NCBI GenBank assembly: GCA_051294375.1
Contig: CM119267.1
Span: 3,840,759-3,904,758 of the forward strand
Length of the DNA: 64,000 nucleotides
Direction of reading: 5' to 3'
Source of the DNA: Paraspadella gotoi
Taxonomy: Eukaryota; Chaetognatha
Each line of letters starts with the position of its first letter. Position 1 is the first letter of the stretch. This document shows positions 1 through 11,415 of the stretch, piece by piece. A program made the translations under genes and the position numbers. The notes under the pieces were generated by a model. It did no database searches. It had not been told where the DNA came from and saw only the letters and a list, made by a program, of their open reading frames with translations.

Positions 1-18
1 GAAATCAGAAGGAAATTT

Positions 19-280
19 NNNNNNNNNNNNNNNNNNNNNNNNNNNNNNNNNNNNNNNNNNNNNNNNNNNNNNNNNNNNNNNNNNNNNNNNNNNNNNNNNN
101 NNNNNNNNNNNNNNNNNNNNNNNNNNNNNNNNNNNNNNNNNNNNNNNNNNNNNNNNNNNNNNNNNNNNNNNNNNNNNNNNNNNNNNNNNNNNNNNNNNNN
201 NNNNNNNNNNNNNNNNNNNNNNNNNNNNNNNNNNNNNNNNNNNNNNNNNNNNNNNNNNNNNNNNNNNNNNNNNNNNNNNN
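19..280. other. Assembly gap (262 N)
   Basis: Run of N. Open frames crossing it are meaningless. Confidence 0.99.
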
Positions 281-427
281 GTAAGAGAGCCGTACATGAA
301 TATTATGTACATACAAATATTTAAAAATAAAAAACAAACAATTAAAAATTCGTTGAAATGGTAAATTAAAAGAGAAAAATTCTATACATCGATCATCTTA
401 AGGTTAAGAAGGAACCTTTGTCGTGTA

Positions 428-474
<47 letters not shown>

Positions 475-505
475 TAGAGAAAGACAGACAGACAGACAGA
501 CCGAC
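428..505. repeat. Compound microsatellite (GA)n-(GACA)n
   Basis: GA dinucleotides change into GACA tetranucleotides, with one interruption near 475-485. Confidence 0.9.
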
Positions 506-1254
506 AGAATGTATTGAATGTATTGAATGTATAAAACAGATACGGCCTTGGGCACGCCTAATGCGGCCTATACAGCAGAGAGAGAGACAGAGAGAAAAAA
601 AAAGACAGAATAAGTTAGGACCGGGTTAGTAAGCTGCGGAAAAAAGAAAGGGTAGGGTTTAGAAGGTCGTTAAGGTAAGGAAAGGGAATCGCGAGGTGGA
701 GGGGAGTGACGGGGAGTGGCTGGGAGTTGCGGGGTTAAGCCGAGGGAGGGACGGCGCCTATTATTTATACGCGACTCGGATGAATAAAACATTGGAAGAT
801 TAAGGAGGAAAAAGTCTTACCTGCTTTTTCCGCCAAGGAGGAAGGAGGAGAAAGAGAGAAAAGGAGAGGAGAGAATTTATCAGTGTGAAGACTGAACTTA
901 CTTTTCGTTCGATGAGTAAGGAAGGTTAGGTAAGTTCGCTCACCGCTGCGTAAGGAACGAAAAGGGTTTGAATATTTGATCGGAGGCGGCGAAACCTCCG
1001 ATCAAGTATGCGACTCAATTCTTGTCAATTTCTTTTTGAAGGTTAGTTTGAAAACTAAACTCATAGGAAAGTTTAATACGTACATACGTAACGGGGAGAG
1101 AAAATTATTACGAGGCAACAGAAAGTAATAGGGCTAAACTTGAGCTAAGATTTAGTACTAGATAAAGGGTCAAAATTGATGTTAATATAAGAGTTTTTGC
1201 GCCTGTTAATTTGAGATGAATTTGTGTGTACTTTGTATATTATAAATGATTCAC

Positions 1255-1306
1255 AGATAAATAAGTAAATTAATAAATAAATAGAAATAAATAAATAAAT
1301 AAATCC
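1255..1306. repeat. (AAAT)n microsatellite
   Basis: Imperfect AAAT/AATA tetranucleotides. Confidence 0.85.
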
Positions 1307-1622
1307 TACATGGATAAAGAGTCGTTTCAAAAATTCAATCGGATTTTGGAAAGAAACTTCCAAAGATTCTATTTCGTTTTTTTGGCGATGAAGTTGGATC
1401 GAAACTGAAAGGTCAATGACCTCGAGGCTGAGATCGAAGGGTCAGAGATAAGAAAAGGCAAGAAGCAAGGGGTGTATGGGGGGGAAGGGTCTATAAAGGG
1501 ATAGGTGGCGCTGAAGACCTGGTAGAACCGAAAGGGTAAGTCAGCTGGGGTTTGGCGAAAGTCGAAACGAGAAAGAAAGATTTAAATTCGGGATTCAAAA
1601 GAATTTTCGATGAGTAAAAAGT

Positions 1623-1943
1623 NNNNNNNNNNNNNNNNNNNNNNNNNNNNNNNNNNNNNNNNNNNNNNNNNNNNNNNNNNNNNNNNNNNNNNNNNNNNNN
1701 NNNNNNNNNNNNNNNNNNNNNNNNNNNNNNNNNNNNNNNNNNNNNNNNNNNNNNNNNNNNNNNNNNNNNNNNNNNNNNNNNNNNNNNNNNNNNNNNNNNN
1801 NNNNNNNNNNNNNNNNNNNNNNNNNNNNNNNNNNNNNNNNNNNNNNNNNNNNNNNNNNNNNNNNNNNNNNNNNNNNNNNNNNNNNNNNNNNNNNNNNNNN
1901 NNNNNNNNNNNNNNNNNNNNNNNNNNNNNNNNNNNNNNNNNNN
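1623..1943. other. Assembly gap (321 N)
   Basis: Run of N whose right edge is (GA)n at 1944-1976, suggesting assembly stopped in a long GA microsatellite. Confidence 0.99.
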
Positions 1944-1978
<35 letters not shown>

Positions 1979-2089
1979 TGGAATTCTTTCACATGGCGCC
2001 GACCATTGTAAGAATGAAAACAAACAACTAGAGTACAATCAGTACGCCGAAGAACTGAATCAAATAGGGAACCAGAAGATTAAAATAAT

Positions 2090-2276
2090 GGAACAATGAT
2101 TAAGTGAATGAGTCTATGTATGAATGAATAATTAAATGAATGAATACATGAATAAATGAAAGAAATATTGAAATAGTTCATCAATCAATGAATGAATTAA
2201 TGTAAGAATAAATCAATGTTTGAATGAGTAAATAAATGAATGAATGAACGAATCATTCGATCAATCAATTAATCAC

Positions 2277-2308
<32 letters not shown>
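2090..2308. repeat. Degenerate TGAA / AATC tetranucleotide tracts
   Basis: Imperfect ATGA/TGAA repeats pass into clean AATC repeats (2262-2308) that run into the next gap. Confidence 0.85.
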
Positions 2309-2486
2309 NNNNNNNNNNNNNNNNNNNNNNNNNNNNNNNNNNNNNNNNNNNNNNNNNNNNNNNNNNNNNNNNNNNNNNNNNNNNNNNNNNNNNNNNNNNN
2401 NNNNNNNNNNNNNNNNNNNNNNNNNNNNNNNNNNNNNNNNNNNNNNNNNNNNNNNNNNNNNNNNNNNNNNNNNNNNNNNNNNNNNN
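2309..2486. other. Assembly gap (178 N)
   Basis: Run of N between an AATC tract on the left and a (GA)n tract (2487-2512) on the right. Confidence 0.99.
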
Positions 2487-2924
2487 GAGAGAGAGAGAGA
2501 GAGAGAGAGAGAGCGTGGTACTCAGATTATGGTGGCTCAAAGGGTTTTTAGTGTATGTAGTTCGGAGGGATAATAGATAATTTTTTTATAAAGAATGCAG
2601 AAGGGTAAGGGACGTGAGAAAATAAAAGGGGTTGTGAGGCTTAAGCGATAAAGACAAGTGATAGGGTGAGGTTTTGACCCCGACCCCACGAGGAAAGCCA
2701 CGTCGATAGATGAGAGAGAGACGCCGTGGAGACGGAAGGCCGGTGAGGTGAGATGAGGAGGTGAGGTGAGGAGGTGAGGAATAAAATGAGGAATGAGGTG
2801 GGAATGTGATACAGGAGAAGGAGAAGGAAGAAGAGAATGAAGAGGAGGAAGAGGAAGAGTAGGAGAAGGAATAGGAGAAGGAAGAGAAGAAGGTGAAAAA
2901 AATGTAGATTAACGAGAAGAACGA

Positions 2925-4391
<1,467 letters not shown>

Positions 4392-4573
4392 CATGCAACC
4401 AATTCCGGGAGGCGTCGCTCTCGCCCTCGTCGTCAATAGAGACACCTTCCGTCGCTCCTCCTCTTCTTCCTCCTCCTCCTCGTCACCAGAGTCGTATCAC
4501 GTGACTCTGGCTGTGAGAGGAAAAGCGGCCACCGTCTACAAAAACATCACAATCACCGCCAAGCGACAGGAAG
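4392..4573 (+). CDS. Candidate internal exon, extracellular beta-sandwich (PKD-like?) piece
   Basis: A long pyrimidine tract ending in CAG precedes 4392, and AAG/GTGAGAG follows at 4573/4574; both are good splice signals. Only one frame is open across the exon (codons start at 4393), giving 60 codons plus one base. The product starts MQPIPGGVALALVVNRD, has a ten-serine run, then alternating hydrophobics (YHVTLAVRG...VYKNITITA). That pattern resembles the last strands of a PKD or similar beta-sandwich domain. The composition is GC-richer than the surroundings. The family call is inference. No neighbouring exon can be joined to it, because its closing phase (one base carried) does not match the transmembrane exon at 22790. 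Confidence 0.45.
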
Positions 4574-4685
4574 GTGAGAGGGGAAGATAAGAGTGAGGAA
4601 GGAGGAAAAAAAGAGGAAAGGAAAGAAATAAAGAAGGCAAGAAAGAAAGGAATGAATAAAGAAAACAAGAACGGTAATTCAAATG

Positions 4686-5051
4686 TGTTGCGCCGTAGTG
4701 ACTGCCTTATCACGTGTATTTTTGTGACATGACATGACGAGACCTGACATAATATGACATGAAATGATATGACATGACTACAATAACTTTTTAGCCCCTG
4801 TATTTATGAGACGCACTGCATCGGAATTTCGTCTTTTGTTTTTTATAGTTTTTGGATTTCCTGAAGACGGCGCTAGAAGTCACTTAAATTTGAGAATTTT
4901 CCCTTCTTAACAAATGAGCATTGAGCAACCATTTATATGAAAGTTATGAGCATTTTTAACCTAAGTGGGACAGACCGATGGACAGACATACCGACCAAAA
5001 GACCGACCAAAGAGTGACTTATAGAGTTGCTCCATGAGTACTTGGCGCAAC
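4686..5051. mobile_element. MITE-like element G, copy 1
   Basis: Bounded by an inverted GTTGCGCC (4686) and GGCGCAAC (to 5051). The interior has TGACATGA-type tracts, an AGACCGACGGACAGAC-like tract and the motif GAGTTGCTCCATGAGTAC. An inverted relative follows at 5346-5614 and 6604-6925, and a shorter relative lies at 55668-55810. No ORF is present, so it is non-autonomous if it is a transposon. Confidence 0.6.
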
Positions 5052-5345
5052 TAAAAAAAAAAGAGATAGAAAAACTTGAATAAAATATCAAATGAAACAA
5101 AAATATAGTAAGATAGTAAGTAAGCAAATGATATGCAAGCAAGCAGAGAACTGGTTGGTTCATGAAAATCCCTCTGACAAGACAACACAAAAGTTTAGGA
5201 AGTCTAAAAGAAATAATTCTCATGAGTTTTCCGACGAAAAAAAACTAGTGACCTTGTCTAATGTCCATCTCTCACAAATCAACTCTTTCCTCACCAAAAT
5301 TCTTTTCACCCATTCTTCTTTTACATTTTTTTTCTCTCTTTTTTA

Positions 5346-6925
5346 GTTGCACCGTGAGTAATCGTGGAGCAACTCTCTAAGTCACTTCTCGGTCGATCGG
5401 TCTGTCAGTCCATCAGTATATCTGTCCGTCAGTCTGTCCCACTTAGTACGTTAAAAATGCTCATAACTTGCATATAGTTGGTTGCTCGATGCTTATTTGT
5501 TAAGAAGGGAAAATCCTCAAATTTAAGTGACTACTAGCGCCGCCTTCAAGAAATCCTAAAATTATAAAATAACAAAAGACGAAATTCCGATGCAGTGCTG
5601 TCATAAATACATGGTAGAGCGTTGAAAAATAACAAAATATAACAAATTCAAGTGAGGTACATAGCTATTTTAGTGTAATGTAGTCTGTAGAATTCGATGG
5701 TGATGACCATTTTTTTGTATAATTTTATCTTTCTTGTCGGAAATAAGGGTTTTTAATGTATATAAGTTGTTATAAAATAGCAAAACCATTATAAGTTATG
5801 ATAAATCAAATTATTAAAATTTTATAAAATTTATATGAGCTTTTGAAATATAAAAATAAAGACTTATAAAAATATTTTGGTAAGTTTATTTCTAAATTTT
5901 ATGTTTTATAAAAAGTTAGTTAACTATATTTATTAATAATTATAAGTAAAATTGGGCTAAAGTTAAAAAATAATAATTTCAAAATTTTTTCATGGATTTG
6001 GATTCTTTGCAAAAAGTTGATATAAGAAAATATAATTTTTATAAAATTATGTCATTAAGTTGGTCAAAATTCATAAAAACTATAATTTTAAGCCAAAAAT
6101 TGAAAAATTAAACAAAAATAATAGTTTTTAATATTTTTAACCTACTTAATGAAAGAATTTTTTAAAATGGATTATACTTTCTTATATCAACTTTTTTGTA
6201 AGGAATTCAAATCCGATTTTAAAATTTTAAAATTTTATATTTTTCACTTTAGCTTATTTTTATTATTATTTATTAATAAATATAGTTAACAAACTCTTAA
6301 TGAAATATAAAATTTGTAAACAAACTTACCAAAATATTTATATGGGTCTTTATTTCATATTATGTAAGTTAAATATGGCTTTTATAAAATCTTAATAATT
6401 TGAGTTTCTTATACTCTACAATGTTTGCTACATTTTAATAGCACGTTATTTGCTGCAAAAATCCCATTTCCGACAAAGAAGATGAGACTATACAAAAAAA
6501 TGGTTATCATCATCGAATTCTACAGACTTTATTTCATTAAAATAGCTATGTACCTTACTTGATTTGTTATATTTTCGTTATTTTTCAACGCCCTAATACA
6601 TGGGCTAAGAAAGTTATTGTAGTCATGTAGTCAAGTCATATCACGTTATGTCATTTCATGCCATATCATGTAGTGAAGATTGGGAGAAAGAATTTAGTAA
6701 ATTACAAAAATGTAAATAATATTTCTCTCGGCCTAAAATTCCATTCTCGTTTACATTCCTACTTTGATAAACAAAGTAGTTCATATAAAAGTCATTGTTA
6801 TTTTATTCTCGCGCTTATTATTATTATTGCATTTCCCTTCGATGTTATACTGAAATAAACTCTCGTTCATTTTATTTGGTATCGAATGTCATGTCATGTC
6901 ATGAAAAATGCACGTGATGAGGCAG
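5346..6925 (-). mobile_element. MITE-like element G, copy 2, inverted and interrupted
   Basis: The outer parts (5346-5614 and 6604-6925) are the reverse complement of 4686-5051, including the ACGGACAGAC tract and the CACGTGATG-type end. The inner 981 bases are a later insertion (5615-6595). About 200 bases at 6675-6880 have no counterpart in copy 1 and may be another insertion or a loss in copy 1. Confidence 0.65.
5615..6595. mobile_element. hAT-like foldback element with 8-bp target duplication
   Basis: Both ends read TAGRGCGTTGAAAAATAAC inward. The element is flanked by ATACATGG at 5607-5614 and 6596-6603, an 8-bp target site duplication typical of hAT transposons. The two halves (about 5615-6080 and 6110-6595) are near-complete inverted repeats, so it is a foldback with almost no spacer. 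The homologous element at 4686-5051 has the unoccupied site near 4800. There is no transposase frame. An indel-rich second copy of most of it follows the 10069-10093 gap. Confidence 0.8.
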
Positions 6926-7120
6926 TAACTAATCTTATAATCAACCATTTTTCATAATTCCGTTTACCAATCAAATTTTTCTCCCAATCAATCAACCAAT
7001 CATTCTATATCTTCCCCGCGCTAATCCCTTTCCCTCTATGCGGACTTCCTCTCTTCCCGTGTAAAACCTTTCTCCCTTCGGGCGACTAATCATTGGTCTT
7101 AAAAATTCTCGCGGCCTATC

Positions 7121-7178
<58 letters not shown>
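7121..7178. repeat. (GA)n microsatellite
   Basis: Uninterrupted GA dinucleotides. The equivalent in the duplicated copy (11381-11425) is shorter and interrupted. Confidence 0.95.
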
Positions 7179-7181
<3 letters not shown>

Positions 7182-7317
7182 AAAACTAAAAAACAAAAGT
7201 AAACAAAACAAAATAGGACTGACGATTTCAATCAAACGTTCGTCAACAGAATTGTCTCCCGAGAATCAGATCACCAATCTAGGAATATTTTTAACATTTG
7301 AGAGTAAATTTAATTAA

Positions 7318-8060
7318 AATTAAATTCTGGACCCGGACCTAAACCTGCGATTCGCCTCAAAATTTTGAGAATATTCTTTTTAACTTTTGAGAGCAAATAT
7401 ATATATGAAATTGGTACAACCAATATAAAAATTATCCATTCATTTAATAAATAAGCTATCTTGCCCCTGACTTTGGACAGGCTTTGGTGGTTTAAGGCCT
7501 CCATCACTCTTACAAGATAATTACATAGCAGGTCCCTGCAAGCTTTCAATCAAGACTCTCTCACAGTCCCGTTTATTTACTCCCAGATTACCTGGCTTCC
7601 CTATCAATGAAGTGGAAAATATATATGATATATACTCCATATATCTGGACCTCAACCGGGATCCTGAACTGGTCCTGGACCAAAAAAATTGGATCAGCGT
7701 TTTGAACATATTTTTGATAATTAACAGCGAATTTGCCAAATTATAATTTGAAATTTTTTATGAATCAGTTCATAACATTTTATTCATGATTCCATTTTAA
7801 ATGTTAGTGTATTTTGTTTTTATTGAATTTTAATACTTTAATTAAAAAAAAATCTGGACCTGGTTTTAGACTTAAAACTTGGTTCAAATTTCTAGCAATA
7901 TATTTAACATTTGACAGCAAATTTAAACTCCAAATTAAATCAGGACCGGACCTGAACCTGAATTTGAGAGCAAATTTGACTCTGGACCCGGACTTGGACC
8001 TGCGATTCGGATCAACATTCCGGAGATGTTTTTGACATTTGAGAGAAAATTAAAACTCGA
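7318..8060. repeat. Degenerate tandem repeat rich in GGACCTGGACC-like motifs
   Basis: Units of roughly 80-100 bases recur near 7325, 7645, 7855, 7945 and 7981. Each has a CTGGACCyGGACCT block, then a GATTCGGATCAACATT-like block and a TTTTGACATTTGAGAGCAAA block. A copy of dispersed repeat D is inserted at 7404-7606. Confidence 0.6.
7404..7606 (-). repeat. Dispersed repeat D, full-length copy (minus)
   Basis: Reverse complement of the 38393-38600 unit. It ends with AAATTGGTACAACCAAT-like sequence at its 3' side and begins with CTTCATTGATAGGGAAGCCAGG. About 190 bases, no ORF, single-copy between unrelated flanks. Confidence 0.75.
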
Positions 8061-8340
8061 AACCTTTTTTTTTATGATCCTAAATTTCTCACCACCTTAT
8101 TAAATATCCTGGTGATCACGTGACTGGACAGAGGGCAAGTATGCGTATCGGACATCGAAAAAATTAAACTAATTTAAAGTGACGAAGTAGAGAACTGTAG
8201 AGAAATTGACTGACCGACCGAAAAGGCGACTTTCGGAGTATGCAAATAAAAAGTTGAGAAAAGAAGTGATGCGCTCAAGAGGGCGCGAAGACCCGACGCC
8301 ACACACAACACAAAAAAAAAAAAAAAAACCCGAGAAGATT

Positions 8341-8790
8341 CTTGTCGAGACTCATTTATTATATCGTCGTCGTCTTCGTCGTCGTCGTCGGCGTCATCGT
8401 CCTCCTCTTCGTTCTGGTCGTCGTCGTCTTCGTCATCGTCGTCATTGTCACCACTTGCGTGGTCGCCGTTGTCGTCGTTGTTGTCAACGTCCTCCTCGAT
8501 GTTTTAGTCGTCGTCTTTGTTATTGTTGTTAGTTTTGTCATCGACTACATCGTCGTTGTTGTTCTCTGCTGTTGTATCAACTACCTTATCGCCGTTGTCG
8601 CTGCCGACTATGTCCTCACTGTTGTAGGCATTTGTCATCCTCACCGTTGTCATCGTTGTCATCTTTGTTGTCGGCGTCAATGTCAATGCGCATTGTTCTA
8701 GTTGTCGTTGTCGTCTTCGTCATCCTCTCTGTTCTGGTCTTCGTCGTCGTCGTCTTCGTCCTCGTCGTCGTCGTTCTCGGTCCATCGTTA
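8341..8790. repeat. Imperfect GTC/GTT trinucleotide-type minisatellite
   Basis: About 450 bases of CGTCGTCGTTGTCGTCTTC-type sequence. It gives stop-poor Val-rich, Thr-rich and Arg-rich frames in all phases, which is why long frames appear on both strands. A noisy second copy lies at 12617-13055. Confidence 0.8.
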
Positions 8791-9415
8791 ATTCAGGCTG
8801 GCATCTCAAGAACTCTCCCGCCCTTTTTGGTTGATTCGATTCTTCGCACTTTGCCTTGATGTCAATTCTTCCATTCTCAATCCAAGCAACTTACAATCAC
8901 CTCGACCTCCCATCGATTCTTTACCTCACCTCTTAATGTCCTTTTCATTTCGCATTCACCTCTCAACGTCATTCACGCCACTCTCAATCCGCCCGACATT
9001 CGATCTTCCTCTCCCGCCTGGCTTCCAGTGTCCCTCCCAGCATCACTGACCCTCGGGACACATTTCGGCAAGATAATAAGTTAGCTTCGTGAGACAAAAT
9101 CCTATTTCACCCTTTGACTCGTTTCACTTTATCACCAAATTCACATTCACGCTTCCCACACTTTACGACATTCTCCCAATCACATGACTTACTCACCACA
9201 CCTCGCCCTTTTCTCGATCACGTGATCGCTTCACAACACCTCACCCTTTCTCATTCACGTGATCACGCGTCACCTTCTCACATCTCCGCCTCGTTATCTC
9301 TTTTCCTTCGCTTCCTTCTCTGCATTTTATTTCCTCTCCTCGTTTTTTTTTCTGACGAGATTAAAAGGAGGAGAGACCTCTCTCCCCCACCCACGTCCTT
9401 ACCTCTTATTCAAAC

Positions 9416-9447
<32 letters not shown>

Positions 9448-9700
9448 TTTCCACTCTCACTTATGCTCTTCACTCCTTCTCTCTCTCCAACTTTCTTATA
9501 GGTCGCGTGGAACCTCGACTCCATAAGACGCTTTTTTGTTCTTGTCTGTCTGTCAAAAAAATAAGCTTAGAACGACAAAATTGTTACAGAAAAAGGTTTC
9601 GTCGTCTGAATAACGCTTTTATAAAGCTCGAATGAATACGAGGCAAAGAGGAAGAGGAAAAGGAGGAAGAGGAGCGATAACATTAAGTTTATAAAGAGGA
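8791..9700. other. Intergenic, pyrimidine-rich, no gene seen
   Basis: CT-rich and C-rich sequence with a (CT)n tract at 9419-9440 and two CACGTG palindromes. Frames are Ser/Pro/Leu-rich and lack splice signals. Confidence 0.5.
9216..9264. promoter_or_regulatory. Pair of CACGTG E-box palindromes
   Basis: GATCACGTGATC at 9216-9227 and TTCACGTGATC at 9254-9264, 37 bases apart, in C-rich sequence. CACGTG is the binding core of bHLH-Zip proteins such as the MITF/TFE and USF groups. No transcription start is visible nearby, so function is speculative. Confidence 0.25.
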
Positions 9701-10068
9701 GGAAGAGGAGGAGAGAAAGAATAAGAGACATCCGCGCCTCGTATTGAACGCTGGATTCAGCATTTTCAAAACTTTTCTTTCTCTTTCAGTTTGTACTTTC
9801 CTTTCTTCTCCCTTATTTACTTCTCTCTTTTCTTCCTTCCTTTTCCCAACTAAAGGTTTTTTTTAGGTTTTCCTGTCTTCCTTCTCCTCATAGGTATATT
9901 TAATTCAGGTTTTAGTTTCTGGAATTTTTCCCCTCAATTATATTTCCATATTTGTGCCGTTGCCGTTTGCCCACGAACTTCACAATTTCTTTCTCAGCTT
10001 TTCTCTTCCTTTCGCCTTTGTTCTCTCAGATTTTCTATATAACCTATACTTTAGTCTAATATATCATT

Positions 10069-10093
10069 NNNNNNNNNNNNNNNNNNNNNNNNN
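10069..10093. other. Assembly gap (25 N, scaffold join)
   Basis: Fixed-size run of N. Equal 25-N runs occur at 17615, 22039, 26700, 45255, 53042, 54052 and 61124. Confidence 0.99.
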
Positions 10094-11382
10094 AACTTTA
10101 AAATTTTATAAAAATTTATATGAGGCTTTTGAAATATGGGGTCCGGCTAAAGTTAAAAAATAATAATTTCAAAATTTTTTCATGGATTTGGATTCTTTGC
10201 AAAAAGTTGATATAAGAAAATATAAGTTTTTATCAAAATTATGTCATTAAGTGGTAAAATTCAAATCATAAAAACTATAATTTTAAGCCAAAAATTGAAA
10301 ATTAAACAAAAAAAATAGTTTTTAATACTTTTTAACTACTTAATGAAAGAATTTTTTAAAATGGATTATACTTTTCTTATATCAACTTTTTGTAAGGAAT
10401 TCAAATCCGATTTTAAAATTTTTAAATTTTTAATTTTTCACGTTTAGCTTACTTTTTTATTATTATTTATTAATAAATATAGTTAACAAACTCTTAATGA
10501 AATATAAAATTTGTAAACAAACCTTACCAAATATTTATATGTGGTTCTTATTTCATATTATGTAAGTTAAATATGGCTTTTATAAAATCTTAATAATTTG
10601 AGTTTTTACTCTATTACTTATGCAGTTTCGTCTATCACTTTTTTTCAGTGCTCATTCTCGTTCTATACTTATGCTCAACCTAACTTAGATTTCGTTCCAT
10701 ATTCGTTATTTTCCGCATCAAGCAAGATGAATTGTACTGATGTACTCACAAATCAGAATATGGTCAATGCCACTAATATCGAAGGGAATTCTACAGATTT
10801 ATTTCATAAATAGGCTATTACCTACTTGATTGTTTATATTTCGTTATTTTCAACGCCCTAACACTGGGCTCTAAGAAATTATTGCTTAGTCATGTAGTCA
10901 AGTCATATCACGTTATGTCATTCATGCCATATCATGTATGTGAAGATGGACGAAAAGAATTGTAAATAAAATGTAAAAATATTCTTCTCGGCCTAAATTC
11001 CCCATTCTCGTTTACATTCCTACTTTGATAAACAAAGTAGTTCATAAATAAAGTCATGTTATTTTATCTCTCGCGTTCTATTATTATTATTGCATTCCCT
11101 TCGATGCTATATGACGATAAACTCTCGTTCATCTTTATTTGGTATCGAATGTCATGTCATGTCATGAAAATTGCACGTGATGATGGCAGTAACTAATCTT
11201 ATAATCAACCATTTTTCATAATTCCGTTTACCAATCAAATTTTCTCTCCCATCAATCAACCAATCATTCTATATCTTCCCCGCGCTAATCCTTTCCCTCT
11301 ATGCGGACTTCTCTCTTCCCGTGTAAAACCTTTCTCCCTTCGGGCGACTAATCATTGGTCTTAATAAATTCTCGCGGCCTAT

Positions 11383-11415
<33 letters not shown>

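Larger units (their letters stand above)
281..1622. other. Intergenic, no gene seen
   Basis: AT-rich sequence with short purine-rich patches. It contains a compound (GA)n(GACA)n microsatellite near 428-505 and an AAAT microsatellite near 1255-1305. No exon with convincing splice sites was found. Confidence 0.6.
5815..10068. repeat. Duplicated segment A (left of gap)
   Basis: About 4.25 kb that recurs in the same order at 10094-14371. It ends exactly at the 25-N gap, and the other copy begins exactly after it. This copy has fewer homopolymer indels. It looks like an unmerged contig overlap. Confidence 0.85.

Noticed and set aside
8342-8701. 119-codon Val-rich frame resembling membrane segments
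   Set aside because: Translation of an imperfect GTC repeat; equally long Arg-rich and Thr-rich frames exist in other phases.
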